Assembly (NCBI RefSeq): GCF_003955735.1
Contig: NZ_CP034464.1
Coordinates: 744,001 to 808,000 of the forward strand
Source of the DNA: Undibacterium parvum
GTDB taxonomy: Bacteria > Pseudomonadota > Gammaproteobacteria > Burkholderiales > Burkholderiaceae_D
Direction of reading: 5' to 3'
Length of the DNA: 64,000 nt
Positions within the stretch are counted from its first letter, which is position 1. The number at the start of each line of letters is the position of its first letter. A program made the translations under genes and the position numbers. This document shows positions 34,722 through 43,254 of this stretch, in pieces. The notes beneath the pieces were generated by a model. It saw only the letters and a program-made list of their open reading frames with translations. It was not told where the DNA came from and did not search any database.

Positions 34722-37493
34722 CTATTTCTGCACAAACACCACAGCACTGCGCGCCGGGACAGAAAAACTTCCGCTTGCAGTATTAAAATTCGCCATAGCG
34801 GCAATACGCTTATCTGCCGCATTTACATCGGTATGAACCGGGTGCAAAACATAGTCGATTCCAAGCGCGTCCGGTATCTGTATTTGCTGTGAATTAGTGG
34901 CAACATTAATAAAATACCGCAGGGATTTAAAGTTCGCACCAGAATAGCCGGCTCCATCCAAATGCCCAACAATCACAGCAGCATTTTGTCCAACTCCCAG
35001 ATTGTCAAAATGCAGACGCTGGCGCACATCGGCAGCACTGCGCAGACGAAACAAACTGGAACTGGATCGTATTTTTAACAGATCACGAAACATATCGCGC
35101 GCCAGCGCTATCTCTGGCGACCCCGGCTTAATCAGTGAATTCGCCAACAAAGGCGCAATCATAGGATACGCATCAGCATTATCAGCCTTGGGCGGCAGCC
35201 CGGTAGCGAAATAATTATCCTGATACGACCAGTCCAGGCGATTAAACCAATCACCAGAGTTATAACTATTTCTATCCATGGATTTCGAACGCAATATGTC
35301 CACGCCGGCATGAAAGTACGCTATACCTTGACTAAACGCTGTAATCGCCACTCCGAGCATTTGCACCCGCACCCGATCGATTCGGCTAGTATCTTGCGGC
35401 AATTTGTAAACATTGATATCAAATAAAGTTTGGTTATCATGATTTTCAACATAATTAACCACTTCTGCAGGTTCACTCACATATGCTGCCGGCTGCCCGG
35501 CATAATCAATTTGCTCCAGATTTTTGATGCTGCCATCATAGCTAGTCATAGAAAAATCACGCAACGACCCAGTCAAGCCGACCCGCACCATATCGGCCGT
35601 TTTTGCCAAATCCGATGCAGCAGCCCCTTGGTCTGCAAGACCATTGATATAGCCTTTATGTCGCATCAAATCCGCACCAGTATCCCCGGCACCACCACCG
35701 CGCACTGCATCGCGCCCACGATCACTAAAGGTCGCTATACCAGTCCCATTTAAGGACAATTGTGATGCCTGTACAAAACGAGCACCATTCGCAACTTCGC
35801 CAAAATTCCAGCCCTCACCGAGCAGCTGTATCTCACGGCCAGTTTGCGCTCTTAATTTGGCCTGCAGCTCTTCCATAACGGCACGGGGTTGATGCGCCAT
35901 TAAATCAAAACGAAACGAATCGATTTTGTACTGCGTCGCCCATTGCAGTACAGAATCTATCATCAGCTTGCCCATCATCATGTTTTCGGTGGCGGTATTT
36001 CCACATGGCGTGCAAGTAGATTGCTCCACCTGTCCCAAGGCATCCAAACGATGGTAATAACCCGGCACGATTCTATCTAGTACCGAAGTGGCTTTTTGCC
36101 CGACTGCATCGGTGTGATTGTAGACAACATCCATCCCAACTCGTAAGCCCGCCTTATGTAAGGCCTGCACCATCTGTCTAAACTCAAAAATCCGCTTCGC
36201 ACCATCATCAGCATTGGTCGAATAACTCCCCTCTGGTGCGTTATAGTGAAAAGGGTCATAACCCCAGTTGTAACAATCCTGGCCGGCAGCAACACTGCTT
36301 GAGGCTTGCTGGGTTTCACTATCCGCCCCACCTTGTATCAAGGGGCTGACGCACCCCTTCTCAGGCACACTAGCAAAATCAAACACCGGCAATAAATGTA
36401 CGTCTGTAATACCAGCCTGCGCCAATGCCTGCAAATGCCGCATACCGCGACTCGCAGGTTCGGTAAACGCCAGATATTTACCTCTATGAGCAAGTCCAAC
36501 TGTGGCGTCATTGATAGAGAAATCACGGACATGTAACTCATACACTGCCATATCGGTTTGCGCCAAGTCCTTGCGCGGCGACGACGTCGCACCCCAGCCC
36601 TTAGGCTGCAATGCTGGCGAATCTAGTTGCGCAATATAACTACGCTTAGAGTCACCAGAAAGACTAATTGAATACGGATCAGTGACACGATTACGGACCA
36701 CACCCACACCCGGCACGTAGACATCGAGCAGGTATTGATAATACTTCCCCTTAAGACTAATACCTTTCTGCAAAGACCAAATCCCGCTATTCGCATTCCA
36801 TTGCATAGGTTCGAACGTATTTGCGCGACTATTAGCCTGATCGTACAAACACAGACCTACGACTTGCGCAGTGGGAGCCCAAAGCTTAAAACTGGTCTGC
36901 CGCGCGGTCACGTGAACACCCAAATCCCTAATTTCTTTGGCTGAACTATAGAGATCATCGAGCGCGCCAGGAATTTGCAACGATGCCGACTTAAGCACCA
37001 CACCATTGGGATCCTCCTGCACCAAAAAAATTTGCTGCTTATGTAAATTGGGCATGCGTGCAAGATCAGCATCGGCAAGTCTCAACAGCAGACCATTCTC
37101 AACAAATTTAAAACGATTAGTTAAGGCGACAGGCAATATTTTATCTGACACTGCGAGTGAAACTACACCATCGGCACCACTCAATTTCGCACCAACCACC
37201 GCCTGAATCTGACCAAGGGCCGAGTAATAGAGGCTAAATCGCCCAACTTTACTGGCTCCCGGCCATTTTACAAACTGCTGGCTCAACCAATAGGCACTCG
37301 CCTCATACTTTACCGGAGCAGGATGCAGTACTGATGCAAACTCAGACGCATTGCATGCAGCGATCGCGGCTCTCCTGTCTATCGTTTGCGCAGACGCTCC
37401 ACTGATCAACAGGAAAACACAGACAATGCTCAAGAATGTGCGCAAACACGAGAGGTGCAATTTAACACCCAGAGACTTAATTAGAATGACCAC
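34722..37493 (-). CDS. pulA: Pullulanase-type alpha-1,6-glucosidase, exported
   Basis: The 923-residue debranching enzyme cuts alpha-1,6 bonds in pullulan, amylopectin or branched dextrins. It has a signal peptide (FLSIVCVFLLISGASA/QT), then an N-terminal pullulanase domain and CBM48-like region (VTARQTSFKLWAPTAQVVGL) and the GH13 barrel. The pullulanase mark is CYNWGYDPFHYNAPEGSY; the catalytic nucleophile is in DSFRFDLMAHQPR, the acid/base Glu in LLGEGWNFGE, and the third acid in YVENHDNQTLFD. The start is GTG at 37493, right after TTGGAG. The operator at 37584-37598 lies about 100 bases upstream. It should act in the periplasm or outside. Confidence 0.93.
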   Translation of the reverse strand: MVILIKSLGVKLHLSCLRTFLSIVCVFLLISGASAQTIDRRAAIAACNASEFASVLHPAPVKYEASAYWLSQQFVKWPGASKVGRFSLYYSALGQIQAVVGAKLSGADGVVSLAVSDKILPVALTNRFKFVENGLLLRLADADLARMPNLHKQQIFLVQEDPNGVVLKSASLQIPGALDDLYSSAKEIRDLGVHVTARQTSFKLWAPTAQVVGLCLYDQANSRANTFEPMQWNANSGIWSLQKGISLKGKYYQYLLDVYVPGVGVVRNRVTDPYSISLSGDSKRSYIAQLDSPALQPKGWGATSSPRKDLAQTDMAVYELHVRDFSINDATVGLAHRGKYLAFTEPASRGMRHLQALAQAGITDVHLLPVFDFASVPEKGCVSPLIQGGADSETQQASSSVAAGQDCYNWGYDPFHYNAPEGSYSTNADDGAKRIFEFRQMVQALHKAGLRVGMDVVYNHTDAVGQKATSVLDRIVPGYYHRLDALGQVEQSTCTPCGNTATENMMMGKLMIDSVLQWATQYKIDSFRFDLMAHQPRAVMEELQAKLRAQTGREIQLLGEGWNFGEVANGARFVQASQLSLNGTGIATFSDRGRDAVRGGGAGDTGADLMRHKGYINGLADQGAAASDLAKTADMVRVGLTGSLRDFSMTSYDGSIKNLEQIDYAGQPAAYVSEPAEVVNYVENHDNQTLFDINVYKLPQDTSRIDRVRVQMLGVAITAFSQGIAYFHAGVDILRSKSMDRNSYNSGDWFNRLDWSYQDNYFATGLPPKADNADAYPMIAPLLANSLIKPGSPEIALARDMFRDLLKIRSSSSLFRLRSAADVRQRLHFDNLGVGQNAAVIVGHLDGAGYSGANFKSLRYFINVATNSQQIQIPDALGIDYVLHPVHTDVNAADKRIAAMANFNTASGSFSVPARSAVVFVQK

Positions 37494-37880
37494 GAAACTC
37501 CAATCAACTTAGATAAAAACGTTTACCAGCAGACCTGAAGAATATAAAAAATACAGTCTTCTAGTCGAATGGAAGCAAAAAAGTGTAGCACAACTACAAA
37601 CACACAAATATCTAAATGTGAATAAACAATCAAAATTAAGACGCGAAGCAGTAATTAAGTAGTTTTATTACTCAATTTTATAGGCGTCCGATGTTGGAGG
37701 TTGAAAACCAATAAGTACAAAATAAAATTTTCTGTAGGATTTGTGTTTAGATGTACTTTTAAGCCTAGGCAGCCAATTAAAGCAAAGTTGACGTCAAAGA
37801 GGTCAGCCCATAATCAAGAGAAATGCGCTAACGTGGGGAAGAGATCTGAGCGCTGCGGCTTTAAGAAGCCGGTGGCGGGA
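37494..37880. other. Intergenic leader of pulA
   Basis: The region holds the complete operator at 37584-37598 and a weaker relative (AGTAGTTTTATTACT, 37658-37672). A 106-residue plus-strand frame here overlaps the acyltransferase gene and is a shadow. No terminator was found after the acyltransferase gene, so read-through into pulA is possible. Confidence 0.55.
37584..37598. promoter_or_regulatory. TGTAG-N5-CTACA operator before pulA
   Basis: TGTAGCACAACTACA has perfect arms and lies 91 bases before the pulA GTG. Same site type as before glk2 and the TonB receptor gene. Confidence 0.65.
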
Positions 37881-38663
37881 TTAAGCGCTCGGTGCAGAGA
37901 GATTGCCAAGTTCAAAATTATTCTTACGAAAAGCCTCTCTTACCGACTCCTCGATCACGGCATACAAGGGTTTAATTGCTGGACGCAAATCCCTCACGAT
38001 ATTGCCCGAACTAAGCAGTGAGGGTATTCGTGTACCCCTATGCTCGATAGAACCGCCAACCGGACGAATATCAAAACCGATGCGTTCAAAATGTTTGGCC
38101 AGGCGCGGCTCGGTAAGCACAAAGAGATTCTCAATATCGAGATATTGACCAATGGCGATAGCCGACAAATAAAGACTGACGGGAATAAAAGGAAAGCGAG
38201 CCACGCCATCACGGCGCGAAAAATCGCCATCACTTACCGACAAGGCGGTGATATTTTCGCCCTTACGCTGACGAAAATTGAGAACAGCAAGGCGTGAGAC
38301 TTCGGCTATGCTGCGACGATCCATCGTAGCCGGGTCTGCAATGGTTCTATCCAGAACCTTGGAACAACTTAACTCAAACGGCAAAGGTCGATAAGGATCA
38401 TCGGGGTGCGGCAAGATCACGCGAGTACAACCGACAGATTCGCCCGTATCCCGTTTGCGTAATAGACAATGGACTGATTGCTCGTCGTAGGCATCGCTTT
38501 CTAAGCCATCCTCTCGAACAGGCTCCCAACCTAAATCACGACAATACACTTCATGCCGAATGCGATAAACCGCTTCGATACTAGCAGCATCCAAAGCAGG
38601 GGAAATTTCAAATAATTGCCGGAAATTTTTGGCGAGATCAGTGTTACTGATGGAATGGGTCAC
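37881..38663 (-). CDS. PEP-CTERM/exosortase-associated acyltransferase (N-acyl amino acid synthase-like), copy A
   Basis: The ~260-residue protein belongs to the FeeM / autoinducer-synthase-like GNAT group linked to exosortase systems. Marks are IRHEVYCRDLGWEPVREDG, HCLLRKRDTGESVGCTRVIL, AEVSRLAV, FPFIPVSLYLSAIAIGQ and ENLFVLTEPRLAKHFERIGF. FeeM-type enzymes join a long acyl chain from acyl-ACP to an amino acid; the product here is unknown. I chose the GTG at 38663 because it makes the N-terminus the same length as paralogue B, with the shared DLA...F at matching positions. An upstream TTG at 38675 is the other option. Confidence 0.88.
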   Translation of the reverse strand: MTHSISNTDLAKNFRQLFEISPALDAASIEAVYRIRHEVYCRDLGWEPVREDGLESDAYDEQSVHCLLRKRDTGESVGCTRVILPHPDDPYRPLPFELSCSKVLDRTIADPATMDRRSIAEVSRLAVLNFRQRKGENITALSVSDGDFSRRDGVARFPFIPVSLYLSAIAIGQYLDIENLFVLTEPRLAKHFERIGFDIRPVGGSIEHRGTRIPSLLSSGNIVRDLRPAIKPLYAVIEESVREAFRKNNFELGNLSAPSA

Positions 38664-38804
38664 ACACCCACCCAACTGCCTGAGAAGGGCAATTTAAAAA
38701 AACAGCATCGTTTTAAGCCGAATAGGAAAATCAGCTTATTTTCTTTTCGCTTTTTATTGATCATTACATGCTTTATAGCCCGTAATTAAATACATCCATA
38801 ATGC

Positions 38805-38836
38805 AAAAAAAGACACCCTCGCATGAGGGCATCTTT
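38805..38836 (-). terminator. Terminator after the PEP-CTERM gene at 38862
   Basis: AAAGACACCCTC-GCAT-GAGGGCATCTTT forms a stem with one mismatch and a G-U pair; on the minus strand it is followed by T residues. Confidence 0.65.
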
Positions 38837-38861
38837 TACACGACTAAGTCGCGATATTGGT

Positions 38862-39701
38862 TTAGCTATTTACGCCTTTGCGACGGCGTGCCATACCCAT
38901 GGCAACCAAGGCCAAACCTACCAAGCCGACCGAGGCTGGCTCAGGAATCCGATTTTGAATTTCTAAAGAAACTTGAAATCTGTTTTCTTGATTTTCTACC
39001 GTAGTAAAACCGTAACAGCCAGCAGCAGCACCAGCATCAGCACATGCCGCATTACTGAGTACGCCCATACCGACTATATGCAAGATAGCTGCATAATTAT
39101 CGCCTTCATACACAAAATTTTGTGTCAAGCTACCAGTAACAGGATCAAAACCAGCACCAAGTGCATCTACCACCAAAATATCATTGCAAGGAGTAGGGCT
39201 AGCTACGGTACAAGGATTTTGATTCGGTGTTTCTTTAAACTTAAAATCAAATGTCAATCCAGTGAAAAGATCTGAACCAGTTGGGCCTGGCAGCAAGCGC
39301 TTCAAGCGAATGACATCCAATAAATGAGCACTTCCCAGACTTGCGCCGGTAATTGGACGATTATTGTGGATTACTTCAACAGTATTAACAGCAGGGGCAC
39401 CTGTGAACAAGGAACCGTTGAAATTACCATTAGTTGCCGCACCTATACCTAAAGAAGACTGACCAGATCCGGTCGAAGTCCCCCAAGACAATAAAGACGC
39501 AGCCATAGGGTTACCAAGGCCATTTAGAAAAGCATTCTGATTACTACCGGTGACGCCAGCTGGAGCAAATGAAGTAAAGCCGCTATTAACTTCAAATTCC
39601 CATTGTGTCACTGGTGTTGCCATTGCGCTGCAAGAGACCACGGTCGCCAACACTGCAGTCAGCCCCTTGATCGATCCTTTTGTAAATAGTTTCTTAAACA
39701 T
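38862..39701 (-). CDS. PEP-CTERM protein of the THxN-like group
   Basis: The 279-residue protein has a signal peptide (LTAVLATVVSCSAMA/TP) and the sorting signal IPEPASVGLVGLALVAMGMA followed by RRRK. The body (TQWEFEVNSGFTSF..., SLLSWGT, VEVIHNNRPITGASL, FDFKFKETPNQ) resembles the THxN-type PEP-CTERM proteins. The key THxN position reads IHNN here. Cys pairs (NPCTVASPTPCN, CADAGAAAGC) may form disulfides. It lies between the two acyltransferase genes, next to the nitroreductase-like gene, suggesting a shared context. Confidence 0.83.
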   Translation of the reverse strand: MFKKLFTKGSIKGLTAVLATVVSCSAMATPVTQWEFEVNSGFTSFAPAGVTGSNQNAFLNGLGNPMAASLLSWGTSTGSGQSSLGIGAATNGNFNGSLFTGAPAVNTVEVIHNNRPITGASLGSAHLLDVIRLKRLLPGPTGSDLFTGLTFDFKFKETPNQNPCTVASPTPCNDILVVDALGAGFDPVTGSLTQNFVYEGDNYAAILHIVGMGVLSNAACADAGAAAGCYGFTTVENQENRFQVSLEIQNRIPEPASVGLVGLALVAMGMARRRKGVNS

Positions 39702-40034
39702 TTGAGACTCCCGTTATAAAGTGAAATTCAACTTTTCTGCTGCTACGTCAGGTATATAGCATATACCGTGCCAGCAAACGGTAACAAGTTAAGCTATTGT
39801 TTTATAAGGAAAATCATCTATCCTTGTAACATTTCACAATGGCAATGTAAAAAATTTCGACAACTTCTACACTAATAATTTCCCCGAAAAAACATATACT
39901 TAAAAACAAGTTTGCGTAGATGAAATTCTCAATCAAAATTTTTTACTCAGCTTGCAGAGTCAGCGACAAGTTCTGCAATACCCTCTAGAGAAATAACTGC
40001 CAGGCAGCGTTCGTCTACATCAATGTCCACTAAT
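39702..40034. other. Intergenic region before the PEP-CTERM gene, with a cryptic frame
   Basis: The AT-rich part before 39702 should hold the PEP-CTERM promoter. Just after the nitroreductase stop codon, a minus-strand frame reads MDIDVDERCLAVISLEGIAE (if started at GTG) plus seven residues. It lacks a ribosome site and may be a gene remnant. Confidence 0.4.
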
Positions 40035-41087
40035 TTATCGCGACAAGCGATAAGAACTGAGCGGCTTACGCCCGGTCTTAAGGGTAGGTGCTGGCGTGCT
40101 ATCCATGCGTCCCAAGCGAAATATCATCAAAGGCGTATCGCCACGACAGATCTCATCCCAGCCCGCCGCCAATTGGCCACGGGCTTTGCTAGAGATGCCC
40201 TGATCTGCATCGCTTTGTAATGGTAGTACCACCGAGGCTGCCATCGGTTGCAAGGCAAGGCGCTCTAGCGTAGCGCACAGCCAGGCGCGCTCGAACCCCC
40301 TACCAACTGCGAGCGCAGCTTGATCCAGAGGTAGATTACTGCTCACTAGCGCCAAGGCCGGTGCTTGCAAGCAAGGCAAATAGGCGGCTCGCATGCCCAT
40401 CACATGATGCAGACCAACTAGGTTTAGTGCGCGCATTAAGGGCCAGTGCCTGAGCGCTTTAAACATGGGCCGCATCAAAGGCTCGACTTCCAAGGATGCC
40501 GGCGGTAAGCCAAAGTCGGCATTCTCGCGCCAATTCAAGTCAAAACGTATCGACGAAAAAAGTTCTTGATGTAGCCGTGGCGACTGGAAACGCGCACTCT
40601 CTGCGAGCCAGATCAATTTCAAGGCTAGCTTACGTTCACTGCCCTCCAGCCAAATCAGGCGAACTCCAGGGATTTTTTCCAGCTCAGCACTCATGCGTGC
40701 GCGCTGCGCAGCACTAGGCTCGCCCTTAAAGAACACCTGTCGATTGGTCTGCCTGCTAGGGATGGCGGTAGCCAGAGCGTCTGCCTGAATACTGGGATTA
40801 GCCAGTAAATTGATACGCACTACCAGCAAAGGATCGTCAGACGGAAACCAACTAATATCAGCAGTAAAACCCAGCTCGCTGGCGCGTAGCTGCATATTCT
40901 CAACTGTCGCACCAAAAGCCAGCAAATCCAATACGCGCCTGTGTCTCTCGGTGTTAGTGACAAATTCCTGGTCCGCCCAGATCAAGATCGCCTGATCCTG
41001 ATACTCAAAATAATAGCGCAAGCCATTGTCTGCCGATGGTGCCAAGATACCGCTTTGCGCTATTGCATCAAGGATTGCAAGTTCCAT
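40035..41087 (-). CDS. Nitroreductase-fold protein (Rv1355c/MoeY C-terminal-like)
   Basis: The 350-residue protein has nitroreductase features spread over a long sequence: the N-terminal GILAPSADNGLRYYF (FMN-loop like), IPSRQTNRQVF (paired Arg), and near the end AVGRGFERAWLCATLERLAL. The family uses FMN, but a specific reaction cannot be assigned. It lies 62 bases after the ThiF-like gene. In Mycobacterium, Rv1355c joins ThiF and nitroreductase-like domains in one chain, so this pair may be the split version. The ATG at 41087 has GGTAGGA upstream. Confidence 0.75.
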   Translation of the reverse strand: MELAILDAIAQSGILAPSADNGLRYYFEYQDQAILIWADQEFVTNTERHRRVLDLLAFGATVENMQLRASELGFTADISWFPSDDPLLVVRINLLANPSIQADALATAIPSRQTNRQVFFKGEPSAAQRARMSAELEKIPGVRLIWLEGSERKLALKLIWLAESARFQSPRLHQELFSSIRFDLNWRENADFGLPPASLEVEPLMRPMFKALRHWPLMRALNLVGLHHVMGMRAAYLPCLQAPALALVSSNLPLDQAALAVGRGFERAWLCATLERLALQPMAASVVLPLQSDADQGISSKARGQLAAGWDEICRGDTPLMIFRLGRMDSTPAPTLKTGRKPLSSYRLSR

Positions 41088-41148
41088 AGTCCTACCAAGG
41101 TAAATTTTGTGAGTAAAATCAAGAGCTGCGATAGCACCACGCCAAGCT

Positions 41149-42018
41149 CTAAGCTGAGGGTTTCATAAAGCGTTTTCTGGTGATGGATAAGGCGATACGT
41201 TGCAATAGATTATTATTTCCGCCTGGTCGCCAGGTATGCACCAGTTTGTTACGGTAGGCATCAAAATGCACTCCGCGTGGCGCAGCAATCACATTACCGC
41301 GACCGAGTAGAATTTTTAAGGCTTCACTACCGGCCACGCCAGCACAAAGTTGACATGCCATCATGGTCGACGGCCCCCGACGTTCGGCGAAATTTATACT
41401 GCTCGGATCCACCAGATAAGCGCCGTGTAACCCGGCAGGTGCCAAACCGACCAGAAAGCGCAAGGCTTTTTCTTCATCGGTATTGTCGCCCCACAGAAAA
41501 TATTCTTCGAACGTCATGCCGCCAGGCAAGAAATTAAATAGGGCCGCCCCCATTCCCAGCGGCGCTACTGTGGTGGCAGGAATCCCCTTCGCTGCGCAGG
41601 CGGCAAAGGTGGCCTGACGTGCCGAAAATGCAAAAAAATCCAAGCCATCTACGTACAAATCAACGCCAGCCAAAAACTCAGACAGATTTTCTTTGGAGAC
41701 CCCCGCAGGGAAAATTTTCAATTCCACATTCGGATTGATGGAGCGCGCCATCGCGGCCATCACTTCGACCTTGGGCTGGTCTATGGTCGCCATATTGGCA
41801 CCAATTTGACGATTGAAATTTACCAGACCATAAGTATCCATATCGGCGATATGAAATTTTTCTATGCCCAAGCGCACCAAGGTAATCAGATGTGCGCTGC
41901 CGACAGCCCCCATACCGGCGATGGCAATGCGTTTTTGGCGCAGTTGCTGCTGCTCAGCAGCTGTGACCCAGCCAAGATTGCGAGCAAACGCCTCAGCATA
42001 GTTAAATTTTGCATCCAT
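41149..42018 (-). CDS. ThiF/MoeB-family adenylyltransferase (E1-like)
   Basis: The ~290-residue E1-like enzyme has the nucleotide loop RIAIAGMGAVGSAHL, acidic FHIADMDTYGLVNFNRQIG (with the Arg finger), DQPKVEVMAAM and LDFFAFSARQATF. E1-like enzymes adenylate a carboxyl terminus or acid. The C-terminal metal site is incomplete: only one CxxC (ACQLCAG) is visible instead of two, and I see no clear thioester Cys. That favours plain adenylation over sulfur transfer. The ATG at 42018 is preferred over a TTG at 42030. It sits in line with acyltransferase B and the nitroreductase gene. Confidence 0.85.
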   Translation of the reverse strand: MDAKFNYAEAFARNLGWVTAAEQQQLRQKRIAIAGMGAVGSAHLITLVRLGIEKFHIADMDTYGLVNFNRQIGANMATIDQPKVEVMAAMARSINPNVELKIFPAGVSKENLSEFLAGVDLYVDGLDFFAFSARQATFAACAAKGIPATTVAPLGMGAALFNFLPGGMTFEEYFLWGDNTDEEKALRFLVGLAPAGLHGAYLVDPSSINFAERRGPSTMMACQLCAGVAGSEALKILLGRGNVIAAPRGVHFDAYRNKLVHTWRPGGNNNLLQRIALSITRKRFMKPSA

Positions 42019-42169
42019 AAGTGTCGTCAAACCTTACTTAAACATGATTAAAACGGCTGGAAATTCTTATTGCACTATTCTATGACTTAGACAAATAAGC
42101 AATATTTATCTCGTTTACTGTCTTATTTTTATACTGCCTTGTCAGCGATGCGCTTCACGCTAGCTTAGA

Positions 42170-42955
42170 TCAGGTATTTTTTGGCGGCAATTGCAGCAAG
42201 GCACTAGGATGCTGCCGAAACGCAGTTTCCAGCTTGGCTTCGATTAAGCGATACAAGGACTGCATGGCAGGGCGCAAGCCAGGCACAGTCTTGCTGGCAC
42301 TGAGCAAAGAGGGGGCGCGAGTACCGCGATGCTCTATGCTGCCTCCGATTTGATGGATATGAAAACCTATGCGCGAAAAATGACTGGCCAGACGTGGTTC
42401 AGTTAAGACTAAAAGATTGTCCATCCCAAACAGATTGCCAATCGCGATCGAAGACAAATAAAGACTGACAGGAATATAAGGAAAGCGCTGCACTCCGCCG
42501 CGTGGCGCGAAATCATCATCGGTGATCGATACCGGCGCCGCAGTTTCGCCCTTACGCTGACGGTAGGTATTGATCACGGCGAGCCGAGAAACCTCGCAAA
42601 TGGTATTGCGCGGCATGCGAGTGGGGTCGGCGATAGCGCGATCTATCACCTCGCGGCAGCTGTCTTCCATCGGTAGCGGGTAGTCGGGGTCATTCGCACG
42701 CGTGAGTATCACGCGTATGCAGCCGATCGCCTCACCGGTGTCACGCTTAGTGAGCAGACAATGCAGTGAATGCCTGTCATAGTCATCGCTCTCTTGACCG
42801 TTCTCACGCAAGGGCTCCCAGCCCAGGTCGCGACAATACACTTCATGTCGTACCCCATACACTGCCGCCAAGCTAGCGGCGTCTAAGGCTGGGGCGATCT
42901 CAAATAAGCGCTGAAAAGCCTCAGCGAGATCAATACTATCCGAAGGGTCATTCAT
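42170..42955 (-). CDS. PEP-CTERM/exosortase-associated acyltransferase (N-acyl amino acid synthase-like), copy B
   Basis: The 261-residue paralogue of copy A is highly similar throughout: LFEIAPALDAASLAAVYGVR, HEVYCRDLGWEPLREN, HCLLTKRDTGEAIGCIRVIL, CEVSRLAVINTYRQRKGE, RFPYIPVSLYLSSIAIGN and VLTEPRLASHFSRIGF. The family uses acyl-ACP. It heads the likely transcript B-ThiF-nitroreductase. Two copies with different neighbours suggest two acyl products or regulation levels. I expect no membrane segment. Confidence 0.88.
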   Translation of the reverse strand: MNDPSDSIDLAEAFQRLFEIAPALDAASLAAVYGVRHEVYCRDLGWEPLRENGQESDDYDRHSLHCLLTKRDTGEAIGCIRVILTRANDPDYPLPMEDSCREVIDRAIADPTRMPRNTICEVSRLAVINTYRQRKGETAAPVSITDDDFAPRGGVQRFPYIPVSLYLSSIAIGNLFGMDNLLVLTEPRLASHFSRIGFHIHQIGGSIEHRGTRAPSLLSASKTVPGLRPAMQSLYRLIEAKLETAFRQHPSALLQLPPKNT

Positions 42956-43254
42956 CTCAATTTCACCTCAATTGGCTACACCGAGTGCTGGATTAGCAAT
43001 TACCGCGATATTAAAAATATTTGAGCACTTAATCCATTGTGCCTAGGGCATTTGAGTTTGGCAAGTTGCCCAATTTCAATCAATTCCCTTATGGAAAATA
43101 ATTGCGGTTTTATACTCCTGATTAGCCTGCGGATGCTTGGAGACTGTCTAGCCCAGCCTCATTAGGCCGCCTCACACATGTTGCTAAATGATAGAGCTAA
43201 CTTTACAAAGCCCAGCAAAAGCTAAAAAATCTTCGCAGTTTGCGAACACATTTT
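42956..43254. other. Intergenic region between acyltransferase B and GH13 genes
   Basis: About 300 bases. Both flanking genes are on the minus strand, so the acyltransferase promoter should lie near 42960-43080. No operator of either type and no clear terminator were seen. Confidence 0.5.

Noticed and set aside
37701..38021. 106-residue plus-strand frame
   Set aside because: Overlaps the acyltransferase gene on the other strand; basic composition without a domain.
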